From assembly GCA_006226545.1 (NCBI GenBank), contig SBGR01000010.1, positions 1-64,000 of the forward strand: a stretch of 64,000 nucleotides of DNA. Reading direction: 5' to 3'. Positions 13,165-22,067 of the stretch are shown one piece after another. How positions within the stretch are numbered: the first letter of the stretch is position 1; every line of letters starts with the position of its first letter. Origin of the DNA: Bacteroidota bacterium. GTDB lineage: Bacteria > Bacteroidota > Bacteroidia > UBA8524. The position numbers and the translations under genes were made by a program. A model generated the notes under the pieces. It was not told the DNA's origin and searched no databases. It worked only from the letters and a program-made list of their open reading frames with translations.

Positions 13165-13710
13165 TTATTCTTTTTCTACTTGAACGTAGTTAAGCTCTAA
13201 CGGTGTCTTACGACCAAAGATCTTAACCATTACTTTTAATTTTTTCTTCTCTTCGTGTACTTCTTCGATTACACCACTGAATCCGGAGAATGGACCATCG
13301 TTTACTTTAACAGTTTCGCCAACGATAAATGGCTCAACCATGGTTTCTCCTTTTTCTGTCTGCTCGTCTACTGTACCGAGGATACGGTTCACTTCGCTGG
13401 TACGAAGTGGGGTAGGTTGGTCTTTTGGGCCAAGGAATCCAACAACACCGTTGATGCCGGTAATGATGGATGGAACTTCACCTTTCAGATCTGCGTGGAT
13501 GAGGATATAACCCGGAAAGAAGCTTCTCTCTTTGGAAGTCTTTTTACCATTTTTAATCTGGTAAACTTTCTCCATTGGGATCAGTACTTCGGGAACATAA
13601 TCGCTCAAACCTGCCTTCAATAGTTCATTTTCGATATAGGTTTTCACCTTTTTCTCTTGACCACTGATGGCGCGCACCACATACCACTTATGTTCGTATT
13701 TCTTTTCCAA
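13165..13710 (-). CDS. nusG: Transcription termination/antitermination protein NusG
   Basis: KWYVVRAISGQEKKVKTYIEN, FFPGYILIHADL, KOW-like DGPFSGFSGVIEEV. Confidence 0.97.
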   Translation of the reverse strand: MEKKYEHKWYVVRAISGQEKKVKTYIENELLKAGLSDYVPEVLIPMEKVYQIKNGKKTSKERSFFPGYILIHADLKGEVPSIITGINGVVGFLGPKDQPTPLRTSEVNRILGTVDEQTEKGETMVEPFIVGETVKVNDGPFSGFSGVIEEVHEEKKKLKVMVKIFGRKTPLELNYVQVEKE

Positions 13711-13722
13711 GGCTAGTGCTCC

Positions 13723-13917
13723 TTAAAAGAGTTTATAAATAACGTCTTCCAATAATTTTTGAAACCCTAAGTCCATGATGTAAACCACCACGGCAAATAT
13801 CAGGGTAGCTATCAGCACGATAATGGTGCTGCTTCTTAACTCTTCCCAGGTTGGCCAAGTTACCTTGTTAACCAACTCGTCGTAGGAAGAAAGTATATAA
13901 GCCTTTAGTTTTTCCAT
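13723..13917 (-). CDS. secE: Preprotein translocase subunit SecE
   Basis: 64 aa, single TM, ELVNKVTWPTWEELRSSTIIVL; between nusG and tRNA-Trp. Confidence 0.94.
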   Translation of the reverse strand: MEKLKAYILSSYDELVNKVTWPTWEELRSSTIIVLIATLIFAVVVYIMDLGFQKLLEDVIYKLF

Positions 13918-13925
13918 GTTACTTG

Positions 13926-13996
13926 CACGGGTGCCTGGGCTCGAACCAAGATCAACGGTTTTGGAGACCGCTATTCTACCATTGAACTACACCCGT
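13926..13996 (-). tRNA. tRNA-Trp(CCA)
   Basis: Reverse complement ACGGGTGTAGTTCAATGGTAGAATAGCGGTCTCCAAAACC...GGTTCGAGCCC...CACCCGTG. Confidence 0.95.
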
Positions 13997-14013
13997 TTGT
14001 TTTTTTTCGTATT

Positions 14014-14055
14014 GACAAAAAATCAACCCCGATGTAAATCGGGATTGATTTTGTC
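14014..14055 (-). terminator. tuf terminator
   Basis: Minus strand AATCAATCCCGAT-TTAC-ATCGGGGTTGATTTTTT. Confidence 0.9.
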
Positions 14056-14076
14056 AAAATGTTATTTCAAGTGTGA

Positions 14077-15264
14077 TTACTTGGTGATTTCAGTTACCTG
14101 ACCTGCACCAATTGTTCTACCACCTTCACGCATCGCGAAACGAAGACCTTTTTCAAGGGCGATTTCACTGATAAGTTTTACGTTGATAGTTACGTTATCA
14201 CCTGGCATTACCATTTCAGTTCCTTCTGGAAGAGTTACCTCACCGGTAACGTCTGTGGTACGGAAGTAGAACTGTGGACGGTATTTGTTGAAGAATGGAG
14301 TGTGACGTCCACCTTCTTCTTTGCTAAGGATATAGCACTCACCTTTAAATTCAGTATGTGGAGTTACAGATCCTGGCTTGCAGATAACCATACCACGTTT
14401 GATATCGGTTTTCTCAATACCACGGAGGAGGAGACCAGCGTTGTCACCAGCTTCACCTCTGTCAAGAATCTTACGGAACATCTCGATACCAGTTACTGTA
14501 GAAGTCAATTTCTCAGCACCCATACCGATGATTTCAACTGGATCACCAGAGTTGATTACACCTCTTTCGATACGACCTGTAGCAACAGTTCCACGACCAG
14601 TAATTGAGAATACGTCCTCAACTGGCATCAAGAAAGGCTGGTCAACCAAACGTGGAGGAAGTGGAATCCAGTTATCAACTGCTTCCATCAACTCTTGAAT
14701 AGTTCCTACCCAGTTTGCGTCGCCATTAAGACCACCAAGAGCAGAACCTTTAATTACTGGGATGTTGTCACCGTCGAATTCGTAGAAGCTCAACAATTCG
14801 CGGATGTCCATCTCAACAAGCTCGAGCAACTCAGGATCGTCAACCATGTCCACTTTGTTAAGGAACACTACGATCTGAGGTACACCTACCTGACGTGCAA
14901 GAAGGATGTGCTCACGTGTTTGAGGCATTGCTCCATCAGTAGCAGCAACTACAAGGATAGCACCGTCCATCTGAGCAGCACCAGTAACCATGTTCTTTAC
15001 GTAGTCAGCGTGACCTGGACAGTCAACGTGAGCGTAGTGACGGTTAGCGGTAGAATACTCAACGTGTGCAGTGTTGATTGTAATACCTCTTTCTTTTTCT
15101 TCAGGAGCTGAGTCAATTGATTCAAAAGACTTAGCTTCAGACATACCTGCATCAGCCAATACTTTGGTAATGGCGGCTGTCAGGGTGGTTTTACCGTGGT
15201 CAACGTGGCCAATAGTACCAATGTTAACGTGCGGTTTCGAACGGTCGAAATTCTCTTTTGCCAT
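14077..15264 (-). CDS. tuf: Elongation factor Tu
   Basis: [64 protein letters not shown]. Confidence 0.99.
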   Translation of the reverse strand: MAKENFDRSKPHVNIGTIGHVDHGKTTLTAAITKVLADAGMSEAKSFESIDSAPEEKERGITINTAHVEYSTANRHYAHVDCPGHADYVKNMVTGAAQMDGAILVVAATDGAMPQTREHILLARQVGVPQIVVFLNKVDMVDDPELLELVEMDIRELLSFYEFDGDNIPVIKGSALGGLNGDANWVGTIQELMEAVDNWIPLPPRLVDQPFLMPVEDVFSITGRGTVATGRIERGVINSGDPVEIIGMGAEKLTSTVTGIEMFRKILDRGEAGDNAGLLLRGIEKTDIKRGMVICKPGSVTPHTEFKGECYILSKEEGGRHTPFFNKYRPQFYFRTTDVTGEVTLPEGTEMVMPGDNVTINVKLISEIALEKGLRFAMREGGRTIGAGQVTEITK

Positions 15265-15312
15265 TGTATTGTTTCGTTATTATATTATTAAAACTACTGT
15301 TTTATAGTTTTG

Positions 15313-15385
<73 letters not shown>

Positions 15386-15480
15386 TTATACACACTTAGG
15401 TTGCCATCTGCCCCAACTGAAGCTTCCGGAAACCCATGTATTGCTTGTTCTCTATCGAGCTGCGACACGTTTCAAAATCG

Positions 15481-15553
15481 AGCGGGAGACGAGGCTCGAA
15501 CCCGCGACCTACAGCTTGGAAGGCTGTCGCTCTACCAACTGAGCTACTCCCGC
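15481..15553 (-). tRNA. tRNA-Gly(TCC)
   Basis: GCGGGAGTAGCTCAGTTGGTAGAGCGACAGCCTTCCAAGCTGTAGGTCGCGGGTTCGAGCCTCGTCTCCCGCT. Confidence 0.95.
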
Positions 15554-15581
15554 TTTTTTTCGTACCGTAAAAACGGTATGG

Positions 15582-15662
15582 TGGGGAGAGAAGGATTCGA
15601 ACCTTCGAAGCCGAAGCAACGGATTTACAGTCCGTCCCATTTGACCGCTCTGGAATCTCCCC
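15582..15662 (-). tRNA. tRNA-Tyr(GTA)
   Basis: Class II tRNA with long variable arm, anticodon loop CTGTAAA. Confidence 0.95.
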
Positions 15663-15689
15663 AAACGTGTTGCAATACTAAAGAAAAAG

Positions 15690-15762
15690 AGCCTCCTATC
15701 GGATTCGAACCAACGACCTACTGATTACAAATCAGTTGCTCTACCAACTGAGCTAAGGAGGC
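15690..15762 (-). tRNA. tRNA-Thr(TGT)
   Basis: GCCTCCTTAGCTCAGTTGGTAGAGCAACTGATTTGTAATCAGTAGGTCGTTGGTTCGAATCCGATAGGAGGC. Confidence 0.95.
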
Positions 15763-15781
15763 TTCTGTCTCTCTAAAAGAA

Positions 15782-15815
15782 CAGTCCCCAATACCACCGT
15801 GGATTTTGGGGACTG
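15782..15815 (-). promoter_or_regulatory. Hairpin at predicted 5' end of tRNA-tuf transcript
   Basis: Minus strand CAGTCCCCAA-AATCCACGGTGGTA-TTGGGGACTG, 10-bp perfect stem. Confidence 0.65.
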
Positions 15816-15846
15816 CAAAAGTATTCCTTTTTTGCAATTCTGCAAA
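15816..15846 (-). promoter_or_regulatory. Promoter of tRNA-tuf operon
   Basis: Minus strand TTTG-N19-TACTTTTG matches Bacteroidetes TTTG/TAnnTTTG consensus. Confidence 0.72.
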
Positions 15847-15862
15847 TAGTGCTCGAAAAAAA

Positions 15863-16165
15863 TTATTGAACTTGTAAAGTCTTTTCTTTGTACTTCTTCA
15901 ATTGCACCTTCAAGGATTCAAATGCTAAGTCAATAGCACATTCGAAAGTGCGGCAATGTTCAGAACAGAACAGAGTCTGGTGATACACATTGAGTTTAAC
16001 CTCTAATACCTTATTGTTATTGCTCGCATCGTTTTCTACTTTGAGGTAAATAATGGCATCCACGATACCGTCGTAAAAGGTATTTAGCTTTTGGATCTTC
16101 TTGGTGATATAGTCCAATAATTTTTGATCTGCTGTGAAGTTGACGGATTGAAAGTTAATTTCCAT
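15863..16165 (-). CDS. hpf: Ribosome hibernation-promoting factor HPF/YfiA
   Basis: 100 aa; MEINFQSVNFTADQKLLDYITKKIQKL...VKLNVYHQTLFCSEHCRTFECAIDLAFESLKVQLKKYK. Confidence 0.92.
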   Translation of the reverse strand: MEINFQSVNFTADQKLLDYITKKIQKLNTFYDGIVDAIIYLKVENDASNNNKVLEVKLNVYHQTLFCSEHCRTFECAIDLAFESLKVQLKKYKEKTLQVQ

Positions 16166-16189
16166 AAGCTTAAAATTTAGGGTTAAAAA

Positions 16190-17083
16190 TTATGATTTTG
16201 GATGGGCTTGCTTGTATACCTCCTTTAATCTCTCTATCGAATTGTGCGTGTAAACCTGAGTAGCTGCCAAATTGCTGTGTCCAAGAAGTTCCTTGATCGC
16301 ATTTAAATCGGCTCCATTGTCCAATAAATGGGTAGCATAGGTATGCCGGAGCACGTGAGGACTTCTTTTCTGCTGGGTGCTTACCATGGCTAAATTGCGC
16401 TTTACAATCGTATAGACAAGCTTAGGGTATGCGGCTTGCCCTTTATTTGTTACTAGAAGTTTATCTTCTACAAAGCCAAGTTCGTTTTTCTGTTGGATAT
16501 ATTGACGTAATAATCCAATTAAATCTGCATGTACCGGGATGATTCTTTCTTTGTTTCTCTTTCCCAGCACCTTAAGCGTATTTTGTTCGAAATGAATATC
16601 GCTGTGTTTTAAATTTAAGGCTTCAGATAAACGCATTCCCGTACCATAAAGCAATTCCAAGACCACTTGATCGCGAATGGCAGGCCATTCCCCATCAGGT
16701 TCTTGGAGTTCGTCGAGAAGAACCTGCATGGGCTCCTTTTCAACGTATACAGGAAGACGTTTAGCTGTTTTGGGTCCTTGAATCTTTTTCATTGGATTGA
16801 CCTCTAGCTCCTCGCGTCGGATGGCGTATTTAAAATACGATTGCAACGCAGAGAGTTTCCTGTTGACTGATCGCGCACTAATTCCATCGTCCATCAGTTG
16901 AGCGATAAAACTGCGGATATGCGTAGCCTTTACCTGGCTAATGTCATGAAGGTCAAATTCGGAGAGTAGGAAGCTGTTGAATTGTGTTAAATCATTGCGG
17001 TACGCTTCAAGGGTGTGCAATGAATATTTCTTTTCGCGATGGAGGTAATTGAGGAAGCCGCTAAAAAAGAAATCTGTACCCAT
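16190..17083 (-). CDS. xerC: Tyrosine recombinase XerC/D
   Basis: LLYGTGMRLSEALNLKHSDI, SPHVLRHTYATHLLDNGADLNAIKELLGHSNLAATQVYTH. Confidence 0.94.
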   Translation of the reverse strand: MGTDFFFSGFLNYLHREKKYSLHTLEAYRNDLTQFNSFLLSEFDLHDISQVKATHIRSFIAQLMDDGISARSVNRKLSALQSYFKYAIRREELEVNPMKKIQGPKTAKRLPVYVEKEPMQVLLDELQEPDGEWPAIRDQVVLELLYGTGMRLSEALNLKHSDIHFEQNTLKVLGKRNKERIIPVHADLIGLLRQYIQQKNELGFVEDKLLVTNKGQAAYPKLVYTIVKRNLAMVSTQQKRSPHVLRHTYATHLLDNGADLNAIKELLGHSNLAATQVYTHNSIERLKEVYKQAHPKS

Positions 17084-17140
17084 ACCGTGCAGGTAAAGGT
17101 ACAGATTTCTGTAGTATTATTCAATGAATCAAAGAGGAAA

Positions 17141-17332
17141 TTATTCCTCAGTAGATTGCATTCTTTGCTTGTAGCTTGCGCGAATCAGCTGATGTCTTTT
17201 CTTAATTGAAGGCTTAGTGAACGCTTGACGCTCTCTTAGCTCTTTCAATACTCCGGTCTTCTCAAATTTCTTTTTGAATTTTTTGAGTGCCTTCTCCAAA
17301 GACTCGTTCTCTTTTACGTTTACTATAATCAT
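17141..17332 (-). CDS. rpsU: 30S ribosomal protein S21
   Basis: MIIVNVKENESLEKALKKFKKKFEKTGVLKELRERQAFTKPS. Confidence 0.97.
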   Translation of the reverse strand: MIIVNVKENESLEKALKKFKKKFEKTGVLKELRERQAFTKPSIKKRHQLIRASYKQRMQSTEE

Positions 17333-17351
17333 CGCTTTATTGAATGGGGTG

Positions 17352-17383
17352 CAAATATAAGAATACCTAAATTAAATATGCAA
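17352..17383 (-). promoter_or_regulatory. rpsU promoter
   Basis: Minus strand TTG-N21-TATATTTG upstream of rpsU. Confidence 0.6.
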
Positions 17384-17397
17384 GGGTTTATAAAAAA

Positions 17398-17491
17398 TAG
17401 TCCATGGACCATGGCTAATAGACCATAGGAAGATATACTCTAGTGAGCTTTTGTTTCTTCCATGGTCCATCGTCTATGGACTATGGACTCC
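17398..17491. repeat. Short inverted/iterated GGTCCATGG / CTATGGACT repeats
   Basis: TAGTCCATGGACCATGGctaataGACCATAGG and TTCCATGGTCCATCGTCTATGGACTATGGACTCC. Confidence 0.65.
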
Positions 17492-17493
17492 TT

Positions 17494-18663
17494 TTAATCT
17501 TTCAAAATGGAACGCGCAATAACGAGTTTCTGAATCTCGGATGTGCCTTCTCCAATGGTACACAACTTACTGTCGCGGTAAAATTTCTCTACCGGGAAGT
17601 CTTTGGTATAACCGTAGCCACCAAATACCTGAACGGCATCGGTAGATACTTTAACTGCAATTTCAGAAGTATAATACTTCGCCATGGCAGATACACGGGT
17701 CACCGGTTGGTGTTCGTTTTTAAGGAATGCAGCTTCCATGGTCAATAATTCACCTGCTTCAATCTGCATTTTCATATCAGCTAACTTGAAGGAGATTGCT
17801 TGGAACTCGCTAATTGGTTTACCAAATTGCTCTCTTTCTTTCGAATACTTCAAAGCGGCTTCATAAGCTCCGTGTGCAATACCCAAACCCAAAGCAGCGA
17901 TGGAAATACGTCCACCGTCCAACACTTTCATCGCTTGAATAAAGCCTTCGCCTACCTTACCTAAAATATTGGCCTTTGGCACACGGCAATCTTCGAAAAT
18001 CATTTCGGCTGTTTCAGAACAACGCATACCTAGCTTGTTCTCTTTTTTTCCGCCTTTAAAACCCGGAGTTCCGCGTTCTACTACAAAAGCAGTAATACCG
18101 TGTGAATCGAGTAAGTCGCCGGTACGCGCCAATACCACGGCTACATCACTGCTGATACCGTGGGTAATCCAGTTTTTCGCTCCGTTTAAGATATAATCAT
18201 CGCCGTCTTCTTTCGCTACCACCTGCATGCGCATTGCATCAGATCCGGTATTGGCTTCGGTTAATCCCCAAGCGCCAATCCACTCTCCGGTAGCCAGTTT
18301 AGGCAACCATCTTTGTTTTTGTTCTTCGTTGGCGAATTGCAAAATATGACCGGTACACAGTGAATTGTGTGCGGCCATCGATAGAGCCAATGAGCTATCC
18401 ACTTTAGCCAATTCAACAATGGCGGTTACGTATTCAAAATAACCAAATCCACTTCCTCCGTATTCTTGCGGCACCAAAACGCCCAAAAGGCCAAGCTGAC
18501 CTAATTCACGCATGGTTTCTATTGGGAAATGCTGATTCTCATCCCAATCCATCATGTATGGACGAATGCTCTTCTCGGCAAAGTCTTGAATCATTTGGCG
18601 AATCATCGCCTGGTTCTCAGTTTCTGAGAAGTTTAATCCGCTGGCTGAATGTGTTGTTGACAT
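17494..18663 (-). CDS. Acyl-CoA dehydrogenase
   Basis: ALTEANTGSDA-like GLTEANTGSDAMRMQ, QVFGGYGYTKDFPVEKFYRDSKLCTIGEGTSEIQKLVIAR; start set at internal MSTTHS. Confidence 0.95.
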   Translation of the reverse strand: MSTTHSASGLNFSETENQAMIRQMIQDFAEKSIRPYMMDWDENQHFPIETMRELGQLGLLGVLVPQEYGGSGFGYFEYVTAIVELAKVDSSLALSMAAHNSLCTGHILQFANEEQKQRWLPKLATGEWIGAWGLTEANTGSDAMRMQVVAKEDGDDYILNGAKNWITHGISSDVAVVLARTGDLLDSHGITAFVVERGTPGFKGGKKENKLGMRCSETAEMIFEDCRVPKANILGKVGEGFIQAMKVLDGGRISIAALGLGIAHGAYEAALKYSKEREQFGKPISEFQAISFKLADMKMQIEAGELLTMEAAFLKNEHQPVTRVSAMAKYYTSEIAVKVSTDAVQVFGGYGYTKDFPVEKFYRDSKLCTIGEGTSEIQKLVIARSILKD

Positions 18664-18742
18664 ATTTGTGGCAAAAATAGCAGAATGTTTTAAAAAGGGC
18701 ATACCTCAGTTTACTTATCGGTGAAGAGGGGTATGTACAAAC

Positions 18743-19690
18743 ATGAATTTACGTATGATATTAGTTTGCTTTCTTACGCCGGTTGCGCTGGGAGGCTGTC
18801 AATACCAAGTCAAAGAAACTTATCAAGCGAAAGAAGTGGAAGCTGCATCTTGGACGGATGAAGAAGTTACTGCAGAAGATCGGTCGGGCTTGAATTTCGG
18901 TGATGCAACGGGAGAGGCTAAGGCTACGTCGGTCAATGAAGGGACATATTCACAACTACTTCATCTGGAAGATCGGAACTTTGTTGATGCCAACAGCGCT
19001 CCAGTTAAGCAAGCTGAATCGCGATCAAAACCCATGCTGATTCAAAAGGTAAGCATGGAACTTCGTGTTGATAACCTCCAACATAGCCGACAGCAACTAG
19101 ATTCAATACTTCAACTCAATCAAGGCTATCTGGCTCATGAGCGCTATGAAGAAGAGGTGGGGCAAAAAGGGTTTCAAATGATAGTCCGTGTTCCATCGGA
19201 TAAATTGGAGCAGTTCTTAAGAGGTAGCAAAGGCATGGAAGGGGAACTAAGGTCTTTTGGACGAAACAGCGAAGACGTAAAGGCGCAATACATTGATCAA
19301 GAAACACGCTTGTCAACAAAACGCAAGGTGCTGGAACGCTACGAAGCTATCCTAGGAAGAGCTGGTAAAATCTCAGAGGTTTTGGAAGCAGAAAGGGAAA
19401 TCAGAAACTTGATAGAAGAAATAGAGGCCACCGAAGGAAGATTAAAATATTTGCGGGAACAAAGTTCCTATGCTACCGTATCCATGGATTTATTCGAATG
19501 GGTGGAATCTGAACCACTCACGGCTCAAGTGGGTTTTGGCGATAAAGTGATTTTGGCCTTTCAAAGCGGAGGAAAGAGTGTCTTGGCTGTAGTGCTGTTC
19601 TTTATTCAAATCTGGCCGTTCATGCTATTGATACCGGTGTTTATACTGGCGTGGCGCAAAAGACGCCATTCGCTAAAGGCATCTGTTTGA
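18743..19690 (+). CDS. DUF4349 domain lipoprotein
   Basis: Lipobox-like VALGGC, RKVSMELRVDN-type coiled-coil region, C-terminal TM. Confidence 0.87.
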   Translation: MNLRMILVCFLTPVALGGCQYQVKETYQAKEVEAASWTDEEVTAEDRSGLNFGDATGEAKATSVNEGTYSQLLHLEDRNFVDANSAPVKQAESRSKPMLIQKVSMELRVDNLQHSRQQLDSILQLNQGYLAHERYEEEVGQKGFQMIVRVPSDKLEQFLRGSKGMEGELRSFGRNSEDVKAQYIDQETRLSTKRKVLERYEAILGRAGKISEVLEAEREIRNLIEEIEATEGRLKYLREQSSYATVSMDLFEWVESEPLTAQVGFGDKVILAFQSGGKSVLAVVLFFIQIWPFMLLIPVFILAWRKRRHSLKASV

Positions 19691-19709
19691 ATTACTGCTT
19701 ATCTTATAT

Positions 19710-19742
19710 AAAAAAAAAAAACGGGGGCCACTCACCCCCGTT
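19710..19742 (-). terminator. Terminator of the mrcA transcription unit
   Basis: Minus strand ACGGGGGTGAGTGGCCCCCGTTTTTTTTTTT. Confidence 0.85.
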
Positions 19743-19764
19743 CTACAAACGCTGATCAACAATA

Positions 19765-19839
19765 TGGAACCAAGACTTAGAATTGGTGTCTTGAAATAGG
19801 CTTGTTGACGCCTATTTGATTCATTGACGTCCGGTTCCA
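19765..19839. other. Candidate three-way-junction RNA/DNA structure
   Basis: Outer TGGAACC/GGTTCCA (7 bp), inner AAGAC/GTCTT and AAATAGGC/GCCTATTT (8 bp). Confidence 0.55.
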
Positions 19840-19855
19840 ACTATTCGTTGCATTT

Positions 19856-22066
19856 TTAATCAAAAATATTTCGATCACCGAAAAGTGGATCGCTCTGATC
19901 TGAATCTGTCGCATCGGCATCTTTGCACTCAATATCAATTGAAAGTGCCTTGTTTGGCGAGTCAAAAGGGCCTTGGGTTAAGTTGATGCTGGAGTCGGCA
20001 TATACATTCTGCATGTAATAAGCCCAAATCGGCATAGACATCTCTGATCCGCTGCCCAGTCCTAAAGTTCTAAAATGTACCGCACGGTGTTCGTTGCCTA
20101 CCCAACCGCCCGAAACCAGGTTTGGCGTGATGCCAATAAACCAGCCATCTGATTGGTTCTGCGTGGTTCCTGTTTTACAAGCGATAGGATTGGTCAGGTT
20201 GTATTTATAACGCAAGCGAGCTGCAGTTCCAAAAGTAGCGCGTTCCATCATCTTCAACATGACGTACGCGGTTTGTTCGCTCATAGCCTGTTCCGATTCC
20301 GGCACTGCAGAATAAAGGACCGTTCCGTTTTTGTCTTCAATCTTGGAGATATAAAAAGGGGTAACGTGTGTTCCTTTATTTGCAAAGGTGCCAAAAGCTC
20401 CAATCATCTCGTAAACGGAGAGATCCATCGTACCCAAACAAATTGAAGGGTAAGCTTGCAGCTCATTTTTTATACCCATCTTACGGGCCAGTTGAATCAC
20501 ATTCAAAGGACCATTCGGACCTAATTGTTTCATCAAATAGGCGGTAATACTATTCACAGACAAGGCTAAGGCTTTGCGCAGCTGCATGGTACCGCCGTAT
20601 TTATTGTCGGCGTTTTTTGGCGACCAGTTCTCATAGTCTTCAAAGACCACCCTTTCATTTGGCGCTTCGAAGCACGGAGAGTATCCGTTGTCTACCGCCA
20701 TAGTATAAACAAAAGGCTTAAAGGTAGAACCCACTTGGCGTGTTGCATTGATGTTAACGTGGTCGTATTTAAAGTACTTATGGTTGATGCCGCCCACCCA
20801 GGCTTTGATTTCCCCGGTATGGGGGTCGAGCGATAGAAAACCGCATTGCAAGAAGTACTGGTAGTATTTAATAGAATCAAGTGGAGAAAGCACAGTGTCT
20901 TTTTCCATGCGGTCATTGTCCCAAGAGAAAACCTTCATCTTCACCTTGGTAGCAAATGCTTTTTTAATTTCCGAATCAGAAGCACCGTCTTTCTTCATGA
21001 TCTTGTAGCGTGCAGATTTCTTCACTTCATCTTCAATGATCTGCTTTTGGTCACCCCAAGGCTCCATGTTCTTCCAATGTGCAAAGAACTTGGCTTGGTG
21101 CTGACGCAAATGCTTCTTCATCGCTAGTTCAGCATATTTCTGCATGCGACTGTCTAGTGTCACGTGAATTTTAAGCCCGTCTGTATACAGGTTATAATCG
21201 TTTTCACTACACCATGTATTCATGTCTTGGCGCAGTCTTTCTCTAAAGTACGTAGCCAATCCTTGGTTATGGTCTTCTTTCTCAAATCGGAGTTCAGTTA
21301 CTACCTTATATAAGGAGTCTTTTTGCGCTGCGGTGATATAACCGTTGCGTTCCATTTGGTAGAATACCACATCACGTCTTTCCACATTGTTTTTATGTGT
21401 TTCACCGTGTGGATTATAGAGCGAAGGGTTTTTAGCCATACCCACCAAACTGGCTGCTTGGTCTAAGGTTAGCTTATCAGGCGTTGTATTGAAGTAGATT
21501 TTAGCAGCAGAGCTGATGCCCACGGCTTGATGTAAAAAGTCGAAGCGATTGAAGTACATCGCTATAATTTCTTCTTTGGTATACCTTCTTTCCAACTGTA
21601 CGGCAATCAACCATTCTTTCAGTTTCTGAACGATACGGTCTACGATGTTTGGGGCCGGCTTTTGCGTAAAAAGCATTTTAGCCAACTGTTGCGTGATGGT
21701 ACTACCGCCACCCGCACTTCCAAAATTAAGCACGGCTCTACCTAATGAGCGGAAGTCGATGCCGCTATGTTGGTAGAAGCGTTCATCTTCCGTGGCCACT
21801 AAAGCCGTAACGAGGTGAGGGGAGAGGTCTTTGAATTGGACCGGAATACGGTTCTCGTAATAGTATTTGCCCAGAACCACCCCATCGCTTGAAATGATTT
21901 CAGTGGCGAGGTTGTTTTTCGGGTTTTCCAACTCGGCTACTTCCGGCAGTTTACCAAATAGGCCTTGGGAGATTAGAAAGAATAATAATACAACGAGCCC
22001 TAGCCCGGATAGCAAGAGAGTCCAGAGCCAAAAAATGAGTCTGGGAAAAGTCTTTTTAAGCGCCAT
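19856..22066 (-). CDS. mrcA: Penicillin-binding protein 1A (transglycosylase/transpeptidase)
   Basis: ATEDERFYQHSGIDFRSLGRAV, GGSTITQQLAKMLF, SVNSITAYLMKQLG, CKTGTTQNQSDGWFIG. Confidence 0.96.
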   Translation of the reverse strand: MALKKTFPRLIFWLWTLLLSGLGLVVLLFFLISQGLFGKLPEVAELENPKNNLATEIISSDGVVLGKYYYENRIPVQFKDLSPHLVTALVATEDERFYQHSGIDFRSLGRAVLNFGSAGGGSTITQQLAKMLFTQKPAPNIVDRIVQKLKEWLIAVQLERRYTKEEIIAMYFNRFDFLHQAVGISSAAKIYFNTTPDKLTLDQAASLVGMAKNPSLYNPHGETHKNNVERRDVVFYQMERNGYITAAQKDSLYKVVTELRFEKEDHNQGLATYFRERLRQDMNTWCSENDYNLYTDGLKIHVTLDSRMQKYAELAMKKHLRQHQAKFFAHWKNMEPWGDQKQIIEDEVKKSARYKIMKKDGASDSEIKKAFATKVKMKVFSWDNDRMEKDTVLSPLDSIKYYQYFLQCGFLSLDPHTGEIKAWVGGINHKYFKYDHVNINATRQVGSTFKPFVYTMAVDNGYSPCFEAPNERVVFEDYENWSPKNADNKYGGTMQLRKALALSVNSITAYLMKQLGPNGPLNVIQLARKMGIKNELQAYPSICLGTMDLSVYEMIGAFGTFANKGTHVTPFYISKIEDKNGTVLYSAVPESEQAMSEQTAYVMLKMMERATFGTAARLRYKYNLTNPIACKTGTTQNQSDGWFIGITPNLVSGGWVGNEHRAVHFRTLGLGSGSEMSMPIWAYYMQNVYADSSINLTQGPFDSPNKALSIDIECKDADATDSDQSDPLFGDRNIFD

Positions 22067-22067
22067 T

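Noticed and set aside
15401-15724. 107-aa plus-strand ORF (DEARTRDLQLGRLSLYQ...)
   Set aside because: Lies antisense across tRNA-Gly, tRNA-Tyr and tRNA-Thr; a classic spurious ORF.
17398-17491. Possible CRISPR-like repeats
   Set aside because: No regular repeat-spacer periodicity and no cas genes; treated as an inverted intergenic repeat.
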